A program made the translations under genes and the position numbers. From an uncultured Roseiflexaceae bacterium (GTDB lineage Bacteria > Chloroflexota > Chloroflexia > Chloroflexales > Roseiflexaceae), in NCBI GenBank assembly GCA_903932805.1, contig CAIZHO010000046.1:1-5909 (forward strand): a DNA stretch of 5,909 nt, read 5' to 3'. Below the pieces are notes generated by a model, which was not told where the DNA came from, made no database searches, and saw only the letters and a program-made list of their open reading frames with translations. Numbering within the stretch: the stretch's first letter is position 1; each line of letters opens with the position of its first letter. Shown here piece after piece: positions 1-5,909 of this stretch.

Positions 1-221
1 GTATAGGCGAGGCGTTCTGTCAACAGTTGTGTGCGTTCTTCGATAAATGGTGGCGCAAACCCGTTGCTTTTCAGCATCGTAAAGGCAACGCGGTCTTCAG
101 GATTAACGTGCGTCATATCATCGAATGAAAGCTCATGCTCACCTGTGGTATCCGGATTGTAGATACCTTTTCGGCGGGCTTCGTCGAGGAGTTGATCAAT
201 CAGCAATCCTCGATTTGTCAT
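1..221 (-). CDS. DUF1992 (DnaJ homologue subfamily C member 28-like) protein, N-terminal part, runs off left edge
   Basis: Read on the minus strand from the ATG at 221-219, the frame stays open to the window edge (73 codons). It starts MTNRGLLIDQLLDEARRKG and continues with an acidic stretch, then PEDRVAFTMLKSNGFAPPFI, then charged residues. This is the layout of the DUF1992 domain: an N-terminal helix of the type 'I..A...G.f.nlpG.GkpL', then 'R.ay..LKnaGf.PPwIe'. The G-F-x-P-P-x-I-E block at about residues 56-64 is the best match. The domain begins at the N-terminus, so no J domain precedes it, as is usual for bacterial members. The family is widespread and its biochemical role is not established; the DnaJ-C28 name comes from eukaryotic homologues. 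A GAGG element (minus strand, about 7 nt before the ATG) supports this start. The gene is transcribed away from the LCP gene. The C-terminal part and stop codon lie outside the window. Confidence 0.72.
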   Translation of the reverse strand, partial: MTNRGLLIDQLLDEARRKGIYNPDTTGEHELSFDDMTHVNPEDRVAFTMLKSNGFAPPFIEERTQLLTERLAY

Positions 222-249
222 ACAGACCTCACAGTGGTGTGTTGGTTTG

Positions 250-267
250 CTATCAGAAAACTATCAG
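250..267. repeat. Tandem 7-bp direct repeat CTATCAG, 11-bp period
   Basis: CTATCAG occurs at 250-256 and again at 261-267, separated by AAAA, so the two copies lie one helical turn apart. They sit in the short divergent intergenic region, about 45-60 bp upstream of the LCP -10 box. A direct repeat with this period could be an activator or repressor half-site pair. Two 7-mers may also be chance, and no regulator is encoded in the window. Confidence 0.25.
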
Positions 268-309
268 GGTCTCACAGGCATTCACACCGTGTATTCGACT
301 CTCCTGGTG

Positions 310-315
310 TATAAT
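310..315 (+). promoter_or_regulatory. -10 promoter element (TATAAT) for the LCP-SUFU-methyltransferase operon
   Basis: A perfect consensus TATAAT lies in the divergent intergenic region, inside the 9-mer GTATAATAC (309-317). I see no convincing -35 hexamer 16-18 bp upstream (the bases there read CCGTGT or similar), and the TGn extension is not in register. Transcription would start near 322, about 24 nt before the GTG codon at 346. This also rules out translation starts upstream of the box. The 9-mer reads GTATTATAC on the other strand, so it could also serve the divergent DUF1992 gene. Confidence 0.6.
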
Positions 316-345
316 ACCCGTAATTATTTGAGTACGGAACACAAA

Positions 346-1821
346 GTGCAGAAACCACCGCGTCGCCGTTCGTTGCGTCCCGCGAAGCTCATGCGCCGCC
401 CTAGCAAAGCATTACTCCCTAATATGACCCCGGGACGGATGAGTTCTTCGCGCGCAGCCCGGCAGGCAAACAACTGGCGTACCTACATCATCGTGGTGAT
501 TGCCCTTGCCCTGGTGGGTATTGGGGGTACGGCTGCGGTAATTCTGCGTCGTACTGATCAAGCGTTGGGTACTATACAAACCATCGACCCGCGCGTCAAT
601 ACTCCAAATCCCGAGAATCAGCCGAACGTCGATACTCCTGCCGACGCTACACCATTTGTGCCTGCAACGCTCAAACAGCCGTTTACGATCCTCCTTGTTG
701 GAGTCGACAAACGTGCAGAAGCAGTTACCGAGGGAGTACGTTCGGACACCCTGATCCTCGTGCGAATCAATCCGCAGGGGAACTGGGCAACTATGCTCTC
801 TATTCCACGTGATTCGGTCGTACCCCTCCCGAGTGGAGCATACGGCAAAGTCAATTCGGCTTTTTCGTATGGATACTACAACGCAGAAAACTTGTACGGT
901 GCGGGTACGTCCCAAGACGCTGGCGGTGGTGCAGCTGCTGCAGAAACCATGGAACGCTTTCTCAAAATTAACGTTGATTACATCGCACAAGTAGACTTTT
1001 ATGGGTTCGAACGCCTCGTCGATAGCGTCGGTGGAGTTCTCGTCGATGTCAAACAAGCCTTAGTTGACCCCGAATACCCGACAGAAAACCACGGGGTCGA
1101 GCGTATCTACATCGCACCAGGGATCCAACTCATGGATGGCAAAACAGCACTGGTGTATGCTCGCTCACGCCATTCAACCAATGATTTCGACCGGAGTAAA
1201 CGCCAACAGCAAGTCCTCAAAGCGGTACTGAGTCAAGTTCGCTCGCGTGGGCTGGCAGCGAATGTATCGTTACTGCCGAACTGGATCAGCGTCCTCGAAC
1301 AAAATGTACGCACTACCTTGCCAATGGGCGATTTATCGACCATGACCGACCTTGCAGGGATCGCGAGTCGGCTTGATCCTGCTCGGATTGCCCAGTTTTC
1401 GATCAATCCAACCGATGTCCGTGTGGACAATGTCATCACATCGGATATTTACTGGAACGAAAACGACATTCAGCAACTCGTCAGAAAATGGCAAACCGGG
1501 TCAACCATCCCAGGAGTGGCCACCGTCCAAGTGCTGAATGGTACTGGAAAAACTGGTGTGGCGGGGAGCATATCAACGACATTATCGAGCAAGGGCTTTT
1601 CCGTTTTGTCCGCAGGTGATAATGCAGGAACCGACACCACAATGCTGTATGACATTGGAGATCATCCGTCAGAACGAGAGCAGCTGATTGCTGCGCTCGG
1701 GTTGAGTGCCAATCAAGTTGTGAGTAACGCCGGGCGACCTGCAGGCGCAGCAAGTGATGCAAGCATGGTGCTTGTCGTCGGTGCGGATTTCGAACAACGT
1801 TGGACCGGAGAGAACCCATGA
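346..1821 (+). CDS. LCP (LytR-CpsA-Psr) family cell-wall glycopolymer ligase with C-terminal LytR_C domain
   Basis: LCP enzymes move anionic or other glycopolymers from a polyprenyl-phosphate carrier onto peptidoglycan at the outer face of the membrane. Counting from GTG 346 gives 491 residues. An Arg/Lys-rich cytoplasmic tail (1-45) precedes one membrane segment (about 46-67), then a Pro/Asn-rich linker and the LCP domain (about 113-290). Family landmarks are LLVGVD (D121), RSDTLIL (R132, D134), SIPRD (R155, D156), and ARSRH followed by D280, R283, R286 and Q287, which match the pyrophosphate/Mg-binding Arg and Asp residues of the family. A LytR_C domain follows at about 391-485, starting VATVQVLNGTGKTGVAG. 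The start is uncertain: the frame is open from before 247, but the TATAAT at 310-315 places the start downstream. GTG 346 has a weak GGA 7 nt upstream, while ATG 391 is the first ATG and also possible; TTG 328 is less likely. The stop overlaps the next gene's ATG. The exact polymer is unknown. Confidence 0.9.
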   Translation: MQKPPRRRSLRPAKLMRRPSKALLPNMTPGRMSSSRAARQANNWRTYIIVVIALALVGIGGTAAVILRRTDQALGTIQTIDPRVNTPNPENQPNVDTPADATPFVPATLKQPFTILLVGVDKRAEAVTEGVRSDTLILVRINPQGNWATMLSIPRDSVVPLPSGAYGKVNSAFSYGYYNAENLYGAGTSQDAGGGAAAAETMERFLKINVDYIAQVDFYGFERLVDSVGGVLVDVKQALVDPEYPTENHGVERIYIAPGIQLMDGKTALVYARSRHSTNDFDRSKRQQQVLKAVLSQVRSRGLAANVSLLPNWISVLEQNVRTTLPMGDLSTMTDLAGIASRLDPARIAQFSINPTDVRVDNVITSDIYWNENDIQQLVRKWQTGSTIPGVATVQVLNGTGKTGVAGSISTTLSSKGFSVLSAGDNAGTDTTMLYDIGDHPSEREQLIAALGLSANQVVSNAGRPAGAASDASMVLVVGADFEQRWTGENP

Positions 1822-2495
1822 CCGTTGCTGACCCGTACCGTACTGCGCTGCACGCGCAATGGCATGCGAGCGCCGACCCTGCAATCATGGTATACGAGCG
1901 TCTTGTACTCTGGAAGGGTGCCCCCACCTTCCGCTATGGTGCTCGCCCCAAACAAGGTGCCGAGGGACTGCATAAGTCACTTTCGTCCCATTTTTCGATC
2001 TGCGCCTACCACAGCAACCCCCTGTACAACGTGTTTTGCACGGTCGGCGGGTCGTTCAACGTCATCCCAAAAAGCATGGAATCCACCGGTGATCCACGCG
2101 GTATGCGGTTTGAATATCTGCTCCACGCAGCTCAAGAACACGCAGAACTCGCCTGCGAGTTGCTGTTGATGATTGCCGAACATCCGCATGTGCACCAACG
2201 TGAAATCGGACCGGGCTATGTCCTGCCCATCGGCGAGCCGCTTATTGCGGGTTCAGCACTCGAATTCTTGTATTTTACCTATCCGTTCCTCGACGACCCA
2301 CATATCTACGAGGTGAATCCTGCCGGAGAGGTCGATCACCCAAAGGCGTACATACAGACATTATGGGTGGTGCCAATTACGCGGGCTGAACGCGATTTCA
2401 TCCGACAGCGCGGTGTCGAACAATTCGAAGAATTCTTGCATGCTCGTCATCGCGAACGCTACGATGCGGATTTTCTCCGCGCCAGCCTCTGCTAA
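1818..2495 (+). CDS. Suppressor of fused (SUFU) domain protein
   Basis: A 225-residue soluble protein with no signal peptide or membrane segment. It fits the bacterial SUFU-like domain: a central strand pattern around FSICAYHSNPLYNVFCTVGG (59-78), FEYLLHA (98-104), a helix rich in E and L ending EHPH (121-124), IGPGYVLP (130-137) followed by a G-x-x-L stretch, and a C-terminal TLWVVPITRAERDFIRQRG (181-199) with VEQFEEFL. That last block, a 'v.lvPlt..E....' strand followed by an amphipathic helix, is the most typical part. ATG 1818 is chosen because GGAGAG (1806-1811) lies 6 nt upstream and ATGA overlaps the LCP stop, implying translational coupling; the frame extends to a TTG at 1800 but that lacks a ribosome site. 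In animals SUFU represses Hedgehog signalling. Bacterial members have been predicted to act as immunity proteins in polymorphic toxin systems, but no toxin gene is visible here. Assignment is by pattern; the role is unknown. Confidence 0.72.
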   Translation: MTVADPYRTALHAQWHASADPAIMVYERLVLWKGAPTFRYGARPKQGAEGLHKSLSSHFSICAYHSNPLYNVFCTVGGSFNVIPKSMESTGDPRGMRFEYLLHAAQEHAELACELLLMIAEHPHVHQREIGPGYVLPIGEPLIAGSALEFLYFTYPFLDDPHIYEVNPAGEVDHPKAYIQTLWVVPITRAERDFIRQRGVEQFEEFLHARHRERYDADFLRASLC

Positions 2496-2510
2496 AGGAG
2501 AATACTTCAG

Positions 2511-3275
2511 ATGGATGCATATGCATCGATTGCATCGCTCTATGCCATTGACTTCGCCGACGTCTTGGATGACGTCGATTTTTATCGCTCGCTGGCACGT
2601 CACACACCAGGACCAATCGTCGAATTCATGTGTGGGAGCGGCCGCGTCTGTGTTCCGCTGGCATGTGATGGGCATACCGTGACTGGTGTCGATATTTCGG
2701 CTGCAATGCTCAGCCATATCCCTGCGCATACCCAATACCGAGCATCGCTCCCATTGACCACTATTCAGGCAGATATGACCGAGTGGCAACCTGATCAGAA
2801 ATACGGGCTAGCACTAGTGGCGTTGAATTCATTCATGCACCTCCAGACAACAGCCGAACACCTCGCTGCACTTCAAGTCGCACATCGGGCGCTCCGCCCT
2901 GGTGGCACGCTGGTCATCGATTTGTTCAATCCCGACATGCGCCATCTGCCGGATTACAAAGGCGATTTGGTGCTCGACAAACAATTCGAGATGCCAGATG
3001 GTCGGGTCGTGCAGAAGTTTGTTGCGCAATGGAGTGACACCGCCCAGCAACGCATCCACGTGGTATTTATGTATGACATCAACGATGCAACACAGCGAAT
3101 ACAGCGCGTCAACGCAAGCTTCGCGATGCGCTATTTTTGGCGCTTCGAACTCGAGCATCTGCTCGCTCGGGCTGGCTTTGCTGTTACTGATGTCTATGGA
3201 AATTATGACTTAGCCCCGTATGATGCCGAAAGCAGTCAGCTTATCGTCGTCGCCCAGCGAGACAAAAAGCGCTGA
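2511..3275 (+). CDS. Class I SAM-dependent methyltransferase
   Basis: A 254-residue cytosolic protein with a Rossmann-type methyltransferase fold. Motif I is VEFMCGSGR (37-45), the glycine-rich SAM loop in which E38 replaces the more common Asp/Glu in 'vLDlGCGtGr'. VTGVDIS (57-63) supplies the acidic residue D61 for the SAM ribose. A D88-M-T segment and LALVALNSFMHL (100-111) form motif II, and ALRPGGTLVIDLFNPD (127-142) is motif III. The N-terminal YASIASLYAIDFAD resembles the 'YD.lA.iYD.dh.d' cap of a common bacterial subfamily with unassigned small-molecule substrates. The C-terminal half (RYFWRFELEHLLARAGF, then YGNYD and LIVVAQR) is the usual end of that group. An AAAGGAG ribosome site (2494-2500) overlaps the SUFU stop codon and lies 10 nt before the ATG, so this is the third gene of the LCP operon. 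The substrate cannot be told from sequence; a small molecule or lipid is as plausible as a macromolecule. Confidence 0.88.
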   Translation: MDAYASIASLYAIDFADVLDDVDFYRSLARHTPGPIVEFMCGSGRVCVPLACDGHTVTGVDISAAMLSHIPAHTQYRASLPLTTIQADMTEWQPDQKYGLALVALNSFMHLQTTAEHLAALQVAHRALRPGGTLVIDLFNPDMRHLPDYKGDLVLDKQFEMPDGRVVQKFVAQWSDTAQQRIHVVFMYDINDATQRIQRVNASFAMRYFWRFELEHLLARAGFAVTDVYGNYDLAPYDAESSQLIVVAQRDKKR

Positions 3276-3287
3276 AAGCGCCTCGAG

Positions 3288-3296
3288 TGGTATAAT
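3288..3296 (+). promoter_or_regulatory. Extended -10 promoter (TGG TATAAT) of aspS
   Basis: TGG at 3288-3290 directly precedes a perfect TATAAT at 3291-3296, which is an exact extended -10 element. No recognisable -35 hexamer is present at the right distance, as is common for extended -10 promoters. Transcription would start near 3303, giving a leader of about 36 nt, too short for a T-box or riboswitch. The GTATAATAC 9-mer here (3290-3298) is identical to the one upstream of the LCP gene. Confidence 0.7.
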
Positions 3297-3338
3297 ACGA
3301 GCCTATTCTGTGTCAAATCGATTGACGAAGGGGAAAAC

Positions 3339-5102
3339 ATGTATCGAACGCATACCTGCGGACAGCTACGCGCAGAGCACGCTACCACCGTGGTGACATT
3401 GGCCGGCTGGGTTCATCGTCGTCGTGACCACGGCCCGTTAATCTTTATCGATCTCCGCGACCGCTATGGTCTGACACAGGTGGTTTTTGATGCCGCCTAT
3501 GATGCTGCAGTGCATGCAATTGCATCAGAAGCCCGTAGCGAATATGTCTTGCGTGTGACCGGGACCGTCCGCTTGCGCCCCGCCGATGCTGTCAATCCCG
3601 ACATCGCCACTGGCGCCATCGAAATGGTTGCCACTGCCGTCGAGGTCCTCAATGCAGCCAAACAAACGCCACTATTAATCAACCGTGACGGCAACGAAGA
3701 AGAACCACTGCGCCTCAAATATCGTTATCTCGACCTGCGCCGAGAACGGATGCAGCGCAATCTCATCATGCGACATCGCTTTGTCAAGTTCATCCGCGAC
3801 TTCTTGGATGCCGAACATTTCGTCGAAATCGAAACGCCGATTCTGACCAAATCAACACCCGAAGGTGCACGCGATTATCTTGTTCCTAGTCGCGTCCATG
3901 AAGGTGAATTCTTTGCACTCCCGCAGTCCCCACAACAAATGAAGCAACTGCTCATGGTGGCAGGCTACGACCGGTATTTTCAGATAGCCCGTTGCTTCCG
4001 CGACGAAGATCTGCGGGCAGACCGGCAGCCCGAATTTACCCAACTCGACATGGAAATGTCGTTTGTCGACATGGAAGACATCATCGATGTGGTCGAGCGC
4101 TTGTTCACCGCAATGGTCCCCGCTGTGGTCCCACACAAGCGTGCCATTACCCCGTTCATGCGCATGTCGTATGATCAGGCCGTCGAACGCTATGGTTCAG
4201 ATAAACCAGACCTACGGTATGGCCTCGAGTTGGTCAATTTGAGTGGTGTTTTGGCGCATACACCGTTTCAAGTCATCCAGAATGCATTGAGCACCGGCGG
4301 CACCGTCAAAGCAATCCGAGTGCCGGGTATTGCGGGCTACTCGCGCAAACAAATCGACGAATTGACCGATATCGCCAAACAGAACGGTGCCAAAGGGCTG
4401 CTCTGGGCTGCGATCCCCGCAGAAGGTGGCGACGTACGGTCGTCGTTTGCCAAAAACGTCGAAGCAAACGAGATGCAAGCTATTTTGACCGCCACCGAAA
4501 CGACCGCCGGCGACATGGTGCTCATGGTCGCAGACAGCGTCAAAGTGGTCAATGCTGTGCTCGACAAGCTCCGCCGCGAATGTGCGCATCGCTTGAACCT
4601 AGCTGACCCTAATCTGCTCGCATTTGCATGGATTATTGACTTCCCATTGGTGGAATGGAACGAAGGCGAAAACCGTTGGGACGCAGCACATCATCCATTC
4701 ACCGCCCCGCTCGACACCGACGTTGGCTTGATGGACACCGATCCCGCCGCGGTCCGTGCAAAGGCTTACGACCTTGTGTTGAACGGGTACGAAGTCGCTA
4801 GCGGGTCGGTCCGTATCCACCAGCGGGCTGTCCAACAAAAACTGTTTGATTTGTTGGGTATTAGTCGTGAGACATCCGAACTCCAGTTCGGTCACATGCT
4901 CGAGGCGTTCGAGTTTGGTGCACCGCCACATGCGGGTATCGCGCCGGGGATCGATCGCATCGCGATGATTCTCGCCGATGAACTGACCATCCGTGAAGTC
5001 GTGGCGTTCCCCAAGACCCAACAAGCCCAAGACTTAATGATGGGAGCTCCGTCACCTGTCGACGAGCGTCAATTGCGCGACCTGCATATCAAACTCCGCT
5101 AG
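3339..5102 (+). CDS. aspS: Aspartyl-tRNA synthetase (class II, bacterial type; possibly non-discriminating)
   Basis: Joins aspartate to tRNA using ATP, in the cytosol. At 587 residues it has the usual bacterial length. The anticodon-binding OB fold comes first (about 1-105), with [10 protein letters not shown] at 23-32 and IFIDLRDR at 35-42. Class II motif 1 lies around 151-176 with invariant P167. QSPQ (196-199) and motif 2, [14 protein letters not shown] (213-226, with R221 and E223), follow, then RQPEFTQLD (229-237). The bacterial GAD insertion domain occupies roughly 290-410. Motif 3 is [13 protein letters not shown] (533-545) with G537 and R540. No key residue is missing. H31 is the residue that, from work on Pseudomonas-type enzymes, goes with non-discriminating AspRS, which also charges tRNA-Asn for the GatCAB amidation route; discriminating enzymes such as that of E. 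coli have Leu there. The start ATG is preceded by AAGGGG (3328-3333) at 5 nt. The gene has its own promoter and terminator, so it looks monocistronic. Confidence 0.98.
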   Translation: MYRTHTCGQLRAEHATTVVTLAGWVHRRRDHGPLIFIDLRDRYGLTQVVFDAAYDAAVHAIASEARSEYVLRVTGTVRLRPADAVNPDIATGAIEMVATAVEVLNAAKQTPLLINRDGNEEEPLRLKYRYLDLRRERMQRNLIMRHRFVKFIRDFLDAEHFVEIETPILTKSTPEGARDYLVPSRVHEGEFFALPQSPQQMKQLLMVAGYDRYFQIARCFRDEDLRADRQPEFTQLDMEMSFVDMEDIIDVVERLFTAMVPAVVPHKRAITPFMRMSYDQAVERYGSDKPDLRYGLELVNLSGVLAHTPFQVIQNALSTGGTVKAIRVPGIAGYSRKQIDELTDIAKQNGAKGLLWAAIPAEGGDVRSSFAKNVEANEMQAILTATETTAGDMVLMVADSVKVVNAVLDKLRRECAHRLNLADPNLLAFAWIIDFPLVEWNEGENRWDAAHHPFTAPLDTDVGLMDTDPAAVRAKAYDLVLNGYEVASGSVRIHQRAVQQKLFDLLGISRETSELQFGHMLEAFEFGAPPHAGIAPGIDRIAMILADELTIREVVAFPKTQQAQDLMMGAPSPVDERQLRDLHIKLR

Positions 5103-5110
5103 CAATCGCT

Positions 5111-5144
5111 ACGCCCGCTGTGGAATCCACGGCGGGCGTTTTTT
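5111..5144 (+). terminator. Strong intrinsic terminator after aspS
   Basis: The arms 5111-5123 and 5127-5139 pair over 13 bp (one G-T wobble at 5119/5131) around a 3-nt AAT loop. The core is ACGCCCGC/GCGGGCGT. Six T residues follow directly (5139-5144). It starts 9 bases after the aspS stop codon. The T tract ends only 16 bases before the ATG of the next gene, which therefore must depend on read-through or on a promoter overlapping this region. Confidence 0.92.
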
Positions 5145-5160
5145 CAGGAAGGGCACTCGA

Positions 5161-5712
5161 ATGAAGCTCTATACCAAAACAGGCGACGACGGCGAGACGG
5201 GGTTGTGGGGTGGGTTGCGGGTATCCAAAGACACCATTCGAGTACATGCATATGGTACCGTCGATGAGTGCAATGCAGCCATCGGTCTCGCCCGCGCGCA
5301 TGGCACGGTCGACGCACTCGATTCGTTCCTCGCGGCGATCCAAAATCAACTCTTCGTCGTTGGGTCCGACCTCGCTACGCCGGGTGATGCTGCGAACATT
5401 CCACGGGTGCAATCTGCGGATGTCGATTCACTCGAACACGCTATTGATTCACTCGAAGAGACATTAGCGCCGCTCACCCAATTCATTTTGCCCGGCGGGA
5501 GTCTCGTGGCAGCACAACTTCACATGGCCCGAACGGTTTGTCGCAGGGCAGAGCGGTATGTCGTGACACTAGCGCGTGAAGAAGCCTGTAATGCGGTCAT
5601 TGGCATCTATCTGAATCGTCTGTCCGATTTCTTGTTTGTGGCCGCACGCGCAGCCAACCATGCCGCTTCTATTCCCGATGTTCCGTGGAAGAGCCCGCGC
5701 ACATCGGCGTGA
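5161..5712 (+). CDS. Cob(I)alamin (cob(I)yrinic acid a,c-diamide) adenosyltransferase, PduO type
   Basis: Transfers the adenosyl group of ATP to cob(I)alamin or its precursors, releasing triphosphate and forming coenzyme B12. The 183-residue protein is the usual size for a stand-alone PduO-type (ATR/MMAB) enzyme, a trimeric five-helix bundle. The N-terminal ATP loop is YTKTGDDGETGL (4-15), followed by GGLRVSKD (17-24) and RVHAYGTVDECNAAIG (27-42). FILPGG (108-113) precedes the conserved helix RTVCRRAER (124-132), and YLNRLSDFLFV (150-160) completes the signature. D35, R128 and R132 fall at the positions of the salt bridge and ATP-contacting arginines described for the Lactobacillus PduO enzyme (from memory, aligned by eye). 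The ATG has an AGGAAGG ribosome site (5146-5152) 8 nt upstream. The gene sits just after the aspS terminator and is followed 9 nt later by the MOSC gene. No B12 riboswitch is visible. It most likely serves corrinoid synthesis or salvage. Confidence 0.95.
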   Translation: MKLYTKTGDDGETGLWGGLRVSKDTIRVHAYGTVDECNAAIGLARAHGTVDALDSFLAAIQNQLFVVGSDLATPGDAANIPRVQSADVDSLEHAIDSLEETLAPLTQFILPGGSLVAAQLHMARTVCRRAERYVVTLAREEACNAVIGIYLNRLSDFLFVAARAANHAASIPDVPWKSPRTSA

Positions 5713-5721
5713 GGAACCATC

Positions 5722-5909
5722 ATGCACATTAGTGGACTGTACATTTATCCGATAAAAGGATGCCGCGGGATCGCAGTCGACACTGCTGCGGTGCACGACA
5801 TTGGGCTCGAACACGACCGCCGTTATATGGTGGTCGATGAGAACAACCGATTTGTGTCTCAACGCGAGCACCCCGCGATGGCACGCATTGGAGTGACCCA
5901 AACAGCGAC
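5722..5909 (+). CDS. MOSC-domain protein (YcbX/mARC type), N-terminal part, runs off right edge
   Basis: The frame opens at ATG 5722 with a GAGGAA ribosome site (5711-5716) that overlaps the stop codon of the adenosyltransferase gene, and stays open for 62 codons to the window end. The start MHISGLYIYPIKGCRGI, then GLEHDRRYMVVDE (33-45) and FVSQREHPAMA (49-59), is the typical beta-barrel N-terminal domain (MOSC_N) that precedes a MOSC domain. In this family 'l..YPiKsc.g' and 'G...DR.wm.vd..g.f.tqR..P.ma' are the landmarks. Relatives bind molybdenum cofactor and reduce N-hydroxylated compounds (YcbX, mARC). The cofactor-binding MOSC domain itself, with its cysteine, lies beyond the window, so activity cannot be judged. 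Position 13 is Gly where Ser is more usual (PIKSC), which is tolerated in the family as far as I know. It is probably co-transcribed with the upstream gene, without an obvious pathway link. Confidence 0.88.
   Translation, partial: MHISGLYIYPIKGCRGIAVDTAAVHDIGLEHDRRYMVVDENNRFVSQREHPAMARIGVTQTA

Noticed and set aside
236..288. Inverted repeat GGTGTG (236-241) / CACACC (283-288)
   Set aside because: Six bases with a 41-bp gap is expected by chance and does not frame a promoter element.
125..331. Plus-strand open frame of 68 codons in the left end
   Set aside because: It lies antisense to the recognisable DUF1992 gene, runs across the intergenic promoter, has no ribosome site and its product resembles nothing known.
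247..345. Upstream extension of the LCP reading frame to a TTG at 247
   Set aside because: The TATAAT box at 310-315 lies within this extension, so an mRNA from it could not include the TTG. The extra residues also do not look like an LCP N-terminus.
412..1056. Long minus-strand open frame opposite the LCP gene (214 codons)
   Set aside because: It is a shadow of the LCP coding strand, with no ribosome site and no recognisable motif; the plus strand there encodes clear LCP motifs.
1481..1973. Overlapping minus-strand frames across the LCP/SUFU junction
   Set aside because: Antisense shadows rich in Cys, His and Arg with no domain pattern; the plus-strand ATGA junction with its ribosome site explains the region.
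3269..3281. Small hairpin GCGCT-GAA-AGCGC over the methyltransferase stop codon as an operon terminator
   Set aside because: The stem is only 5 bp and no T run follows; it lies in the -35 zone of the aspS promoter and is probably chance.
3303..3338. Possible T-box or other leader regulation of aspS
   Set aside because: The predicted leader is about 36 nt, too short for a T-box, and shows no specifier-loop or antiterminator sequence.

Overview
The window is an ordinary, gene-dense bacterial chromosome segment of medium GC (slightly above 50% by eye), with little non-coding DNA. It holds six protein genes, two of them cut by the window edges. The source is most likely a free-living bacterium with a monoderm-type envelope. 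The mix of an LCP/LytR_C wall ligase, a bacterial-type AspRS with long D/R-rich motifs, a PduO-type cobalamin adenosyltransferase and a DUF1992 protein fits Chloroflexota (Chloroflexia) best. That placement is an impression from protein style, not a search, and I hold it with moderate to low confidence. No tRNA, rRNA, CRISPR array, insertion sequence or attachment site is visible.

Layout. Bases 1-221 (minus strand) are the N-terminal part of a DUF1992 (DnaJ-C28-like) gene that runs off the left edge. A divergent intergenic region (222-345) carries a perfect TATAAT box for the plus-strand genes and a small tandem repeat. Three genes then follow in close order and probably form one operon: an LCP-family cell-wall glycopolymer ligase with a LytR_C domain (346-1821), a suppressor-of-fused (SUFU) domain protein whose ATG overlaps the LCP stop codon (1818-2495), and a class I SAM-dependent methyltransferase (2511-3275). 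aspS (3339-5102) has its own extended -10 promoter (TGG-TATAAT) and ends in a strong intrinsic terminator (5111-5144). Just past that terminator begins a second pair, a cob(I)alamin adenosyltransferase (5161-5712) and a MOSC-domain protein (5722 to the right edge), spaced like an operon.

How the genes fit together. The LCP protein would work at the outer face of the membrane, joining an anionic polymer to peptidoglycan. The SUFU protein and the methyltransferase are presumably cytosolic, and nothing here links their substrates to the wall. AspRS charges tRNA-Asp, and a histidine at position 31 hints that it may also charge tRNA-Asn. The adenosyltransferase makes coenzyme B12. No clearly new system is present. 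The points most worth checking are the SUFU gene translationally coupled to a wall ligase, the AspRS specificity residue, the terminator ending only 16 bases before the adenosyltransferase start codon, and a shared near-palindromic 9-mer -10 element.
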